A program made the position numbers and the translations under genes. The notes under the pieces are model-generated. The model worked only from the letters and a program-made list of their open reading frames with translations. It made no database searches and had not been told where the DNA came from. Positions 24,784-32,600 of a stretch of 34,514 nucleotides of DNA are shown in pieces. This DNA comes from Candidatus Saccharimonadota bacterium (lineage in GTDB: Bacteria; Patescibacteriota; Saccharimonadia; Saccharimonadales; UBA4665). The stretch lies in assembly GCA_029288515.1 (NCBI GenBank), contig JARIHB010000166.1, positions 1 through 34,514 of the forward strand, written 5' to 3'. Position 1 is the first letter of the stretch, and every line of letters begins with the position of its first letter.

Positions 24784-24789
24784 TACAAT
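24784..24789 (+). promoter_or_regulatory. Leaderless promoter of the YHYH gene
   Basis: TACAAT ends exactly six bases before the ATG at 24796, and no Shine-Dalgarno is present in the intervening ACGACT. The -35 region shows only a weak TTTTCG. Confidence 0.6.
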
Positions 24790-24795
24790 ACGACT

Positions 24796-25869
24796 ATGAA
24801 CGACGAAGCACCGGCGCCTCCTACACCTGATACGCCGCAGCCACCTGGCACACCACACCGTCCGAGCATACTCGTTCTGACTGCAGCCATACTCCTTGTC
24901 GGTGGCATTATTACTGCCGCGTGGGGTATAACCCACCATAAAAGATCATCGCCGAATTACACCGCTACGACCACCAACAGCACCGCTCCGCCCCAAAAAC
25001 CGACAATCACCGACGACGGCACGTTGCACCTTAACCCGGCAGCCAATTACGGCAATAAATATGCAGACGGCATACTGCCAGTTGGCGACAATAGGTACAC
25101 CACAAGCGGCGCTCGCAAGGGCTACGTATACGTGTGCCGCGCCAACTTCGTACCCGCCAGCCAAGCCGGTGCTCAGGTGCGCGGGCCATGGTTTGTCAAC
25201 AATAATACCCAGTGGGACATCAACAAAAAGGCAGCAGTGCAGGGATCTATTACCTGGGACCAACAGATAACTATCAACGTAAACGGCGGGCGCCGTATTA
25301 TCACCACTAACGACCTGCCAGATCATCACACGGGTCAATTCCCAGTCAGCCGGAGTGACCCGGCGCGCATCTATGACGCCAATCCCAACTCTATAAGCGC
25401 GCAAACATTAACCTACGATCTGCCGGCAACGCCGCAAACCACCAGCTCCAACTGCATGGGCGGGGAAGTGGGCATCATGCTCACCGGCGTGGCGCTGTTT
25501 AACGCCTTCGACGCCGGCGGACGCGACGCCGGTGCCTGGGAAGTGCAAGATACCTGCGACGGCCACCCGCAAAACAAAGGTGAGTACCACTACCACACCC
25601 TCAGCCGCTGCATTGCCGACACCAGCGTAGAAAAGGTTATCGGTTTCGCCCTTGACGGCAATCCTATAACCGGGCCGAAGGTAAGCGAGAGCAACATACT
25701 CACCACCAGCGACCTTGATGAATGTCATGGCATTACCAGCGACATTGTTCTGGACGGCGTGCGCAAAACCGCCTACCACTATGTAATGACCCAGGACTTC
25801 CCTTACTCAGTGAGCTGTTTCCGGGGCACAGCTATACAGCCGCCAGGCCAACACGAAGGGCGGCCCTAG
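24796..25869 (+). CDS. Membrane-anchored YHYH-domain protein, 357 aa
   Basis: A short proline-rich cytosolic head is followed by one membrane helix (ILVLTAAILLVGGIITAAWGI, about residues 26-46) and a Thr/Ser-rich linker, so the bulk should face outward. The extracellular part carries EYHYH (Glu263-His267) in a Gly/Asp-rich segment, and later TAYHYVMTQDFPYSVSCFRG, the hallmark of the YHYH domain, whose function is not established as far as I know. Several cysteines (CMGGE, CDGHP, CIADT, CHGIT, CFRG) suggest disulfides. The gene is predicted leaderless and lies 66 bases after the SGNH hydrolase gene. Confidence 0.88.
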   Translation: MNDEAPAPPTPDTPQPPGTPHRPSILVLTAAILLVGGIITAAWGITHHKRSSPNYTATTTNSTAPPQKPTITDDGTLHLNPAANYGNKYADGILPVGDNRYTTSGARKGYVYVCRANFVPASQAGAQVRGPWFVNNNTQWDINKKAAVQGSITWDQQITINVNGGRRIITTNDLPDHHTGQFPVSRSDPARIYDANPNSISAQTLTYDLPATPQTTSSNCMGGEVGIMLTGVALFNAFDAGGRDAGAWEVQDTCDGHPQNKGEYHYHTLSRCIADTSVEKVIGFALDGNPITGPKVSESNILTTSDLDECHGITSDIVLDGVRKTAYHYVMTQDFPYSVSCFRGTAIQPPGQHEGRP

Positions 25870-25882
25870 CCACACAAAACTA

Positions 25883-25891
25883 TGCTACTAT
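25883..25891 (+). promoter_or_regulatory. Extended -10, leaderless promoter of the 25898 gene
   Basis: TGC-TACTAT ends six bases before the ATG at 25898. An overlapping TATAGT (25889-25894) would sit too close to the ATG. No Shine-Dalgarno is present. Confidence 0.55.
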
Positions 25892-25897
25892 AGTGCA

Positions 25898-27241
25898 ATG
25901 AATGAGCACGACAACGGTATGAGCGACAGAAATGGAGAAGGGTTTGATCCATACGAGGAGCAGCCTATACCCAGGGATGCTATGAGCGACAGTGGGCTGC
26001 ACGCCGGTCATGACAGTCCCTATGGCGCCAGCGACGAGACTTCGGCGCCAGTTGAACATCAGTTTGAGCCGCTTACGGCTTCGGAATTTGATACATCACC
26101 ATTTGAGGGCCGGGTTCCGGTTGATGCTTCCGAACGTGACGCAGTCGTCAGCACCTTTATGGCTATTCATGATAGGACTGTGCAGGCGTACCCAGACTTC
26201 CAGGATGTCGACTTTGTGGCGAGTAGAGAGGGCATACTACGGGAGATGAGTTTCGCGGGCGAGGTAAGCGATGAGACTACCCTGGCGCGGATTACCGTTG
26301 CACATGGGAATATGGTAACCGGCGAACCGGCTGAATCATCCCAGATAATTATAAAAAGAACTGACACTCAGGGTCAGCCGCTATCGTTCGACTATTACTA
26401 TATTCGGGAGGATGGAGCCGTATATAAAGACAAAGTCGATTTGCTGGCCGACTCTATCCGACCTCGTGCCAATGAAATGTCATCCCGGGAGCAGCGCGAT
26501 GTAATCACACAGCTTGCACGTGAGCGAAGAGGTTTGTACAGAGATGCGGTTGCGGCTGGCCTGATGCGCATACCGGTGGGGATCGACGAGATGACCCATG
26601 TAGAACGGTTTGTTTCTCAGGTTCAGCCGCAAACAATATCATTCGGACAAATACATACGTACATCCTCGAGAGGGCTACCAACCCCTCGTTCAACCCGGC
26701 AGCGCTTGAGGAGGGTGCAGATCCTCAGGAGCTTCATAAGGCGCTGGGGCTCATAGAAGACTCGAAGGCTGGAGCGCTCGCATTTACCAGGTACACCGCA
26801 CGCCGCATTCAGGAAGGCGCCGACAAAATCGACAGCACCACCGGAACGCTGCCTATCGAGGTCCCCGCAGACTCTATGACCGCTCCTGCAACTCTTGGCG
26901 CTCAACTGACCCTTGGCTACGAGGAGGGCGTACCCTATGCGCAAATGACCGCTCAGGCCCTGTTGATCAGACCTCGGCTGGAGGCAATACGCTCATACTG
27001 TATAGAGAGAGGCATACCATTCCCTGAAGAGCTGACGAGCGGTCGTCTGCATTCTGAGCTACGCGTGACCGTTGACTCAGACGACTGCCTGCGCATGTCA
27101 CATCAGCTAACAGTGCTCAGCGACGACCGCAGGCATAGGGTTACCTACGCCCAGGGAGATGCGATCGCTGACAAGTCAGTGGCAGGTTTTCTTCGAAACT
27201 TCTACCGCAATCCGGTATTTAATCTCCGCTTCAAGGTATAG
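25898..27241 (+). CDS. Family B hypothetical protein 5, 447 aa
   Basis: Detached family B member. The leader has GFDPYEEQPIP and MSDSGLHAGHD (from residue 29); the latter is identical over ten residues to the protein at 21267-22601. The next segment (AVVSTFMAIHDRTV) parallels AVDTFVTIQESLL in that protein. The core reads FDYYYIREDGAVYKDKVD, and the helical part ends VERFVSQVQPQTISFGQIHTYI, like VMLFVSQAKPPAAPFTALADI. The C-terminus is LRNFYRNPVFN. No known domain. It has its own promoter and ends 50 bases before a receiver gene. Confidence 0.8.
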   Translation: MNEHDNGMSDRNGEGFDPYEEQPIPRDAMSDSGLHAGHDSPYGASDETSAPVEHQFEPLTASEFDTSPFEGRVPVDASERDAVVSTFMAIHDRTVQAYPDFQDVDFVASREGILREMSFAGEVSDETTLARITVAHGNMVTGEPAESSQIIIKRTDTQGQPLSFDYYYIREDGAVYKDKVDLLADSIRPRANEMSSREQRDVITQLARERRGLYRDAVAAGLMRIPVGIDEMTHVERFVSQVQPQTISFGQIHTYILERATNPSFNPAALEEGADPQELHKALGLIEDSKAGALAFTRYTARRIQEGADKIDSTTGTLPIEVPADSMTAPATLGAQLTLGYEEGVPYAQMTAQALLIRPRLEAIRSYCIERGIPFPEELTSGRLHSELRVTVDSDDCLRMSHQLTVLSDDRRHRVTYAQGDAIADKSVAGFLRNFYRNPVFNLRFKV

Positions 27242-27291
27242 TAAAGTAGTAAGCAGAATAAAAGCTCAATTAGCATAGGAAGGGATCGGTT

Positions 27292-27654
27292 GTGGCTTCT
27301 AAAATTCTTGTTGTGGAAGATGACGCGTTTTTGTTAAAGGCATATAAGTTTAAGCTTGAAAAGGCCGGCTTTGAAATTCAAGTTGCTACTAATGGCGAGG
27401 ACGCGCTAAAAGTACTTGATACGTTTCCGGCACAGGTCGTCCTGCTGGACCTGGTTATGCCGCGTAAGGACGGCTTCGCTACCCTCGAAGAGATACGCAA
27501 GCGGCCAGAGCTAAAAGACCTGCCGGTATATGTTGTAAGCAACTTAGGTCAGAAAGAAGAAATCGACCGGGTTATGGCGCTGGGCGCCACAGATTGCCTT
27601 ATTAAAAGCAATCTGTCGATGGACGACCTGGTAAAAAAGATTCAGGCTATCTAG
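27292..27654 (+). CDS. Single-domain (receiver-only) response regulator, 120 aa
   Basis: A complete CheY-like receiver: VVEDD pocket (Glu9, Asp10, Asp11), acceptor Asp53 in VVLLDLVMPRKDG, switch Ser83 in VYVVSNL, and Lys105 in CLIKSN. There is no output domain. The start is GTG at 27292, with GGAAGG about eight bases upstream. It may relay phosphate to another receiver or bind a partner protein. It shares the SNL switch sequence with the receiver at 15597-16043. It converges on the ABC permease gene with 14 bases between the stops. Confidence 0.93.
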   Translation: MASKILVVEDDAFLLKAYKFKLEKAGFEIQVATNGEDALKVLDTFPAQVVLLDLVMPRKDGFATLEEIRKRPELKDLPVYVVSNLGQKEEIDRVMALGATDCLIKSNLSMDDLVKKIQAI

Positions 27655-27668
27655 GCGCCCGCGCCAGC

Positions 27669-28880
27669 TTATTCGCGGCGCAGGGCATCTATGGGGTTAA
27701 TGCGGGCTGCACGACGGGCCGGTAGATAGACCACTATCATACCCACCAGCAACATGAAGGCGATCATACCAAGTACCAGCCACCACGGTGTGGCAAACAG
27801 CTGGAAATGCTCGGTTACGCCGCGATGAGCAGCAAAAATATTCATGGCCAGAGTAATTATCTGGCCAAGCACAATCGCACAGACAATACCCAATACAGCG
27901 CCGGCAACCGATAGCAGCATGGCCTCGAATATAAACAGCTTACGCATATCCCGGTTGCGGCCGCCCAGCGTTACCATCAAGCCGATCTCTTTAGTTCGTT
28001 CCAACAGAGAAATAGTTAACGTGTTAAACATTCCCAACACTGCCACGATCATGCCAATCCCGCCAAAGCCCGCCAGAATAACGTTAAAGAAAGTGAAGAT
28101 TTGATTAATCTGATCAATGGTGTCGATCGGTGAGGTGGTAACGAAGCCAAGGCTTTCGATTTGCTTGCGCATGGTGCTAACGTTAGGGGTTTGGTCAACT
28201 TCAATTTTGACCTGCTTGAAGGCGGGTACGCCGGCGTCGGTAAACACCGCCCCCGGCAGGTATAGCTCGTTACCGCCCTCGGTATCAACAACGCCGGCAA
28301 TGGTGAATGTCCCTTTTACAGAGTCACGGGCCGCACTGCTCAAAGGAACGTCCACCGATACCTCTTTGCCAATGGCAGTCTTTGGGTTGGTGATGCCGAT
28401 GGCTTTGACGGCTGTAATATTCAGCATTATAGTCGAACGGTCATCGCTGCGCAGCTGGCGGCCGGCAGCCATAGCCGTATTGCTCATTTGCTGATAGCTG
28501 CTGTCTTGGCCATAAGCAATCGCGTCAACTTCGCTGCCGTGCGACTTCAAGCTGGCCGCGAATGAGTACATAGCACCTGCGCGCACCACATGTGGCAGGT
28601 CACGCATTTTGGTAAAGCTGGACTGATCAAGTTTTATGATCTTGGAATTAGATGACGTGACATCTATCGACTTCACCGACTGATTGCCCAACACTTGGCT
28701 GGTGACGAGCCGTTGCAGCCCGATACCAAATGACAGCAGAAAGAATATGGCCCCGATGCCGATAACCACACCAAAAACAGTTAAAAAGGCCCGTAGTTTT
28801 TTATGGGTAAGGTTGCGCCAGGCCATATATAGCAGCACGCGTGTAGGTATGATATTGGGATTGCGGAACGTCTTTTTCAT
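27669..28880 (-). CDS. ABC transporter permease, MacB/FtsX type, 403 aa
   Basis: Typical layout: a basic amphipathic head (LLYMAWRNLTHKKLRAFLTVFGVVIGIGAIFFLLSF, first membrane helix about residues 28-50), an extracytoplasmic domain of about 200 residues, then three helices from about residue 255 (GFGGIGMIVAVLGMFNTLTISLLERTKEIGLMVTLGG is the FtsX core) to the end at RRAARINPIDALRRE, the usual coupling motif. MacB-type transporters act by transmitting force across the membrane rather than by moving substrate through it. The start is two bases after the stop of the ATPase gene. It is the last gene of the giant surface-protein operon. Confidence 0.93.
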   Translation of the reverse strand: MKKTFRNPNIIPTRVLLYMAWRNLTHKKLRAFLTVFGVVIGIGAIFFLLSFGIGLQRLVTSQVLGNQSVKSIDVTSSNSKIIKLDQSSFTKMRDLPHVVRAGAMYSFAASLKSHGSEVDAIAYGQDSSYQQMSNTAMAAGRQLRSDDRSTIMLNITAVKAIGITNPKTAIGKEVSVDVPLSSAARDSVKGTFTIAGVVDTEGGNELYLPGAVFTDAGVPAFKQVKIEVDQTPNVSTMRKQIESLGFVTTSPIDTIDQINQIFTFFNVILAGFGGIGMIVAVLGMFNTLTISLLERTKEIGLMVTLGGRNRDMRKLFIFEAMLLSVAGAVLGIVCAIVLGQIITLAMNIFAAHRGVTEHFQLFATPWWLVLGMIAFMLLVGMIVVYLPARRAARINPIDALRRE

Positions 28881-28882
28881 AG

Positions 28883-29677
28883 TTACTGCCTGTTATACCT
28901 GTTGAGCCGCTGCTGCATTTGGGCCAGCAGCTCGTCGGTCGCTTTTTTGATAGACTCGTGCTGCAACACTTCAACCTGGCCGTCTTGGATATGGATGAGG
29001 TGGTCGGCAAGCGGTAAAAATTCCATGTTGTGGGTAACCAGAATAATCGTCCGGTTGTTTTCTTTTTGGGCGCGCTGCAATAGGCCCATAATCTTATCGC
29101 CGTTAGCGCTGTCCAGGCTGCCGGTCGGCTCGTCTGCGATAATAAACAGCGGGCTGCTGGCAAGCGCGCGAGCCATAGCAATCCGTTGTTGCTCACCGCC
29201 CGATAATAGCGTGGGATATTTGTTGGCGTAGCCGCCCATCTCCACCTCCTCCAGGGCAAACTGCGCAACTTCGGACGCCCGGGCACGAGAGTAGCCCAAA
29301 AAGTACAGAGGCAGCGAAACATTCTCCAGGACGTTCAGACTTTGCACCCAGTAATTCGACTGGTATACAATGCCCAGCCGGGTGGCCCGGAAAAAGGCCA
29401 GCTCGTCGGACGATAGCTTATACACTTCCCGGTCGTCGAACAGCACCGTGCCGGTCGTGGGCCGCTGCAGGCCGGTAAGAATATTTAACAGCGTGGATTT
29501 GCCGCTGCCGGACGGGCCGTAAATGATATTGAAGCTGCTCTCTAACAGTTCAAAATTGGCATCCTTGATAGGCGTGACGGTTTCGTCGCCTACAACGAAC
29601 TGCTGCGTGACATTGGTGGCCTTTACGATAATCCGGCCACGTGGTGAGGCTTGTGATGGTGATGCACTTGCGTCCAT
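28883..29677 (-). CDS. ABC transporter ATP-binding protein, MacB/LolD type, 264 aa
   Basis: Walker A GPSGSGKST (54-62), signature LSGGEQQR (158-165), Walker B LFIIADEP (177-184), D-loop GSLD and switch His216 in LVTHNMEF are all intact. The Q-loop and following helix (GIVYQSNYWVQSLNVLENVSLPL) match the MacB/LolD/FtsE group. A tail of about 40 residues after the core (KKATDELLAQMQQRLNRYNRQ) is charged. The ATG is two bases after the TAA of the giant surface-protein gene, and the permease begins two bases after this gene ends, so all three should be made from one mRNA. Confidence 0.95.
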   Translation of the reverse strand: MDASASPSQASPRGRIIVKATNVTQQFVVGDETVTPIKDANFELLESSFNIIYGPSGSGKSTLLNILTGLQRPTTGTVLFDDREVYKLSSDELAFFRATRLGIVYQSNYWVQSLNVLENVSLPLYFLGYSRARASEVAQFALEEVEMGGYANKYPTLLSGGEQQRIAMARALASSPLFIIADEPTGSLDSANGDKIMGLLQRAQKENNRTIILVTHNMEFLPLADHLIHIQDGQVEVLQHESIKKATDELLAQMQQRLNRYNRQ

Positions 29678-29679
29678 AT

Positions 29680-32600
29680 TTAGAACCCGAATACTTTCTT
29701 TAGGCTGCTAAGTACAATGGTCAGCACGTTATCGGAAGCCCGGCCGATAATAGCCGATTGCGTATCACCCTTGCCAGCGTTGCCGGCCTTATCGCGCGAT
29801 ACCGGCTGCACGCTGTACACCTTGCTGGTGGGCAAGTCCGACACGATAACGATATGCTCGAACGATAGCCCGGTGTCCTCGGCGGTACGATTATTGAAGG
29901 CGATGGCGGCCGAGCCTTCGGCAAACGCCACCTGGCTGGTTGACGGTTCATCGGTATGCCACGAGACAACGACCTGGCCGCGGGCTTCGGCGCCCGTACC
30001 GCGAATGGACGATTCGACAGTCACATTGCTGATCTTCGGCGGCCGGGTGTCAAGCGCTGTGTGGAAGGTTTGCCGGTCGGAAACAGCTACATTTCCGGAA
30101 GCGTCGCTAGATGTGGCAAACAGGAAGTATTCGCTGTCATCTTCCAGATCGCGAATGATCATAGTGTGGTCGGTAGTCATCGCCGGGTCGGCGGTCTCGG
30201 CACCGGTAGTACCGGTCTTGCCATAGGTAATGCGCGAGGTGGAAGGTACGTTTGTTTGCCAGGTAACCTGCTGGGTGCTGGTGGGCTCCCCAAGCACCGG
30301 CTGGAAACGGACATTAGTAATGCGTGGCCGTGGCGGCGTAGTGAACGAGAATATGCTGCCTTCGTAGGCATTACCTTCGGAATCGTAGGCCACAAGCTTA
30401 TAGAAATACTTTGTGCCGTCTTCAAGGCCGTTTATGTTAACACTATACGTCGATTCTATTGTGGCGGTATTAAGCGACTTGATGCCGCCGAAACCCTCAC
30501 TCTTGCCGTACAGTAATGTCACTTTAGTGGCGTTCTTGGAGGTGAATTGCACTGTTGCATCAGATAGCGTAATGGCGTGAGTGGTAATTTCTTTTAGGAT
30601 AGGCGGCGGGGAAGTAGTGAAGGTGTACTCCTGGCTGGTGCCGGTGTTGCCGTCTTCGTCGGTCCATTTTGCAACATAGTAATAGGTGGTGCCGGGGCTG
30701 AGGTTGTCGAGATCAATTTGATGAGCGGTAACCTGCGAAGAATTACCAACTTCGGAGGGGCTGTAATGCCCGCTTGACGTTCCCAGCGCAATCTTTGAAT
30801 CGCTACCGCGGTCGGTAGCCCAGCTGATAGTAGCCCTCTTGGTGGTGATACCGCTGGCGGCCGGCTCGCCCACCAGATTGGCCGCTGAGGTAAATTTTCC
30901 TGTCGGTAATTGGTCGGCAGTAGCACTGAAGGCGCCGCAGTTGTTGGTGCTGTCGCAGGCCTTTACCTGATAGTAGTACCGCTGCTGGCTCAGATTGGCA
31001 TCGATGTACGTAGTACTAGAGCTGGAGCCGACCGGGTTAAAGGTGACATTGTCTGTGGAACGGTACACCTTGTACGAGGCAATGCCGGCGCCGATATTGC
31101 TTGGCACATCCCATGTAAGCGCCAACCGCCAGTTGCTTGTGGCTTTAATGGATACGTCGACCACGTCAACGTTCAACGGAATACCAGGCGCTGTAGTATT
31201 GGCCGTAAAGCTCACGGACGTGTAGCTGGAGTAGTTAATACTGTTTGATTCGTCGCGTGCCACAACGTAGAACATATTCCCTCCAGGCTGTGTGGCATAC
31301 GGCCCGGCGCCGAGTGATGTTACACCCGGACTCGTAAAGGTGCATGACTGGTCTGACGGCAAGGTGTTGACTGTATAACAGTAGGTAATATTCGAGGCAC
31401 TTCCCACGAACGTGGCCGGCGCCGACCAGCTGAATGCAAACGAGTTCGTAGTATTGCTGGATGGCGTGGCAACAACTGACTGCGGCTCTGACGGCGCGCC
31501 GTTGGTGTTTACCTTTAAGGCCGCAGTAGCATACGTAAGCGTTACGTTGCCGGCCTGATCCCAGGTACGGAAGTATATGGTGTTGACGCCTTCTTGCAGA
31601 TCCGGAAAGTCAGGTGAGTTTTGCGTAGTATATGAGCCGTCGTTGGCCAGCAGGTCGCCCATGTCGCCCGTACCACTGTGTGCATCGCCATACCAGGTGC
31701 CGGCGGTGCCGATACGGTACTGCAATCCGGCAAGCCCGGAAGCCGCGTCGCTTGGAGCATTACCGCCGCTGGTCGGCCACGTGAGGGTGTTGGTTTTAGT
31801 GTTTACAAAGCCGGACGGAGCAGTAATAAATCCGGGATTCACCGGCGGTGTGTCGTCGAAGCGGAAGTGGAATTCAATGCTGGTAGCCGAGAGATTGCCG
31901 GCATTGTCCATCGGCTTAAGAATAAGGTAATACGGAGATGTTGAGGTGGTTAACGGCAGTCCGAGCGCGCCAGGCGTCGCCAAGTCCAGCTGCGTGTCAG
32001 TCACCAGGTACTGACAAAAACCGCCATCCTGATTGGGACTATTCCCCAAAAGTCCTTTGGTAGTTGCCGGATCAGCGGTGTTATCGGTGCCCAGATAGGC
32101 ACAGTAGCCCCTTACGCCGGAACCCACATCAGAGCCAGCAGTCCAGCTGAAGTACGGCGAGCCGCCATTGGTCCAGGCGTTGGAGGCCAGGCTACTGCCG
32201 CCGGCGGCTTTGAGGGCGCTGATGGACATGCCAGTGGTCTGCGGGGCAGTTGTATCCGATGTGGATAATAGCGTCAAGCTGTTGAGCGTTACCTGCTGGC
32301 TGCCATTACCGCTCAACACTGCTTGCCAGGTAATACCATGGAAGGTTACCGGGAAGGAGGCGATATTCGTATTCACTGTTGCTACATCGTTGGCTTGCGT
32401 CGTAGAAGCCGACAAGACCCATCCGCTACCGTTCCAATATTTCCAGTTCGCGCCATCGTCGTCTGATAAACGATAGGTGATGGTGCCGCCATTAGGCGTC
32501 TCGTTGGAAGTAAAGTTATCCCAGTGCCAGACGCTGTTCCGGCGCACGCCGGTACCTAGCGTTACGGTTTGAGGTGTAGCGGCGAAGGGTTTGGCCGTAA

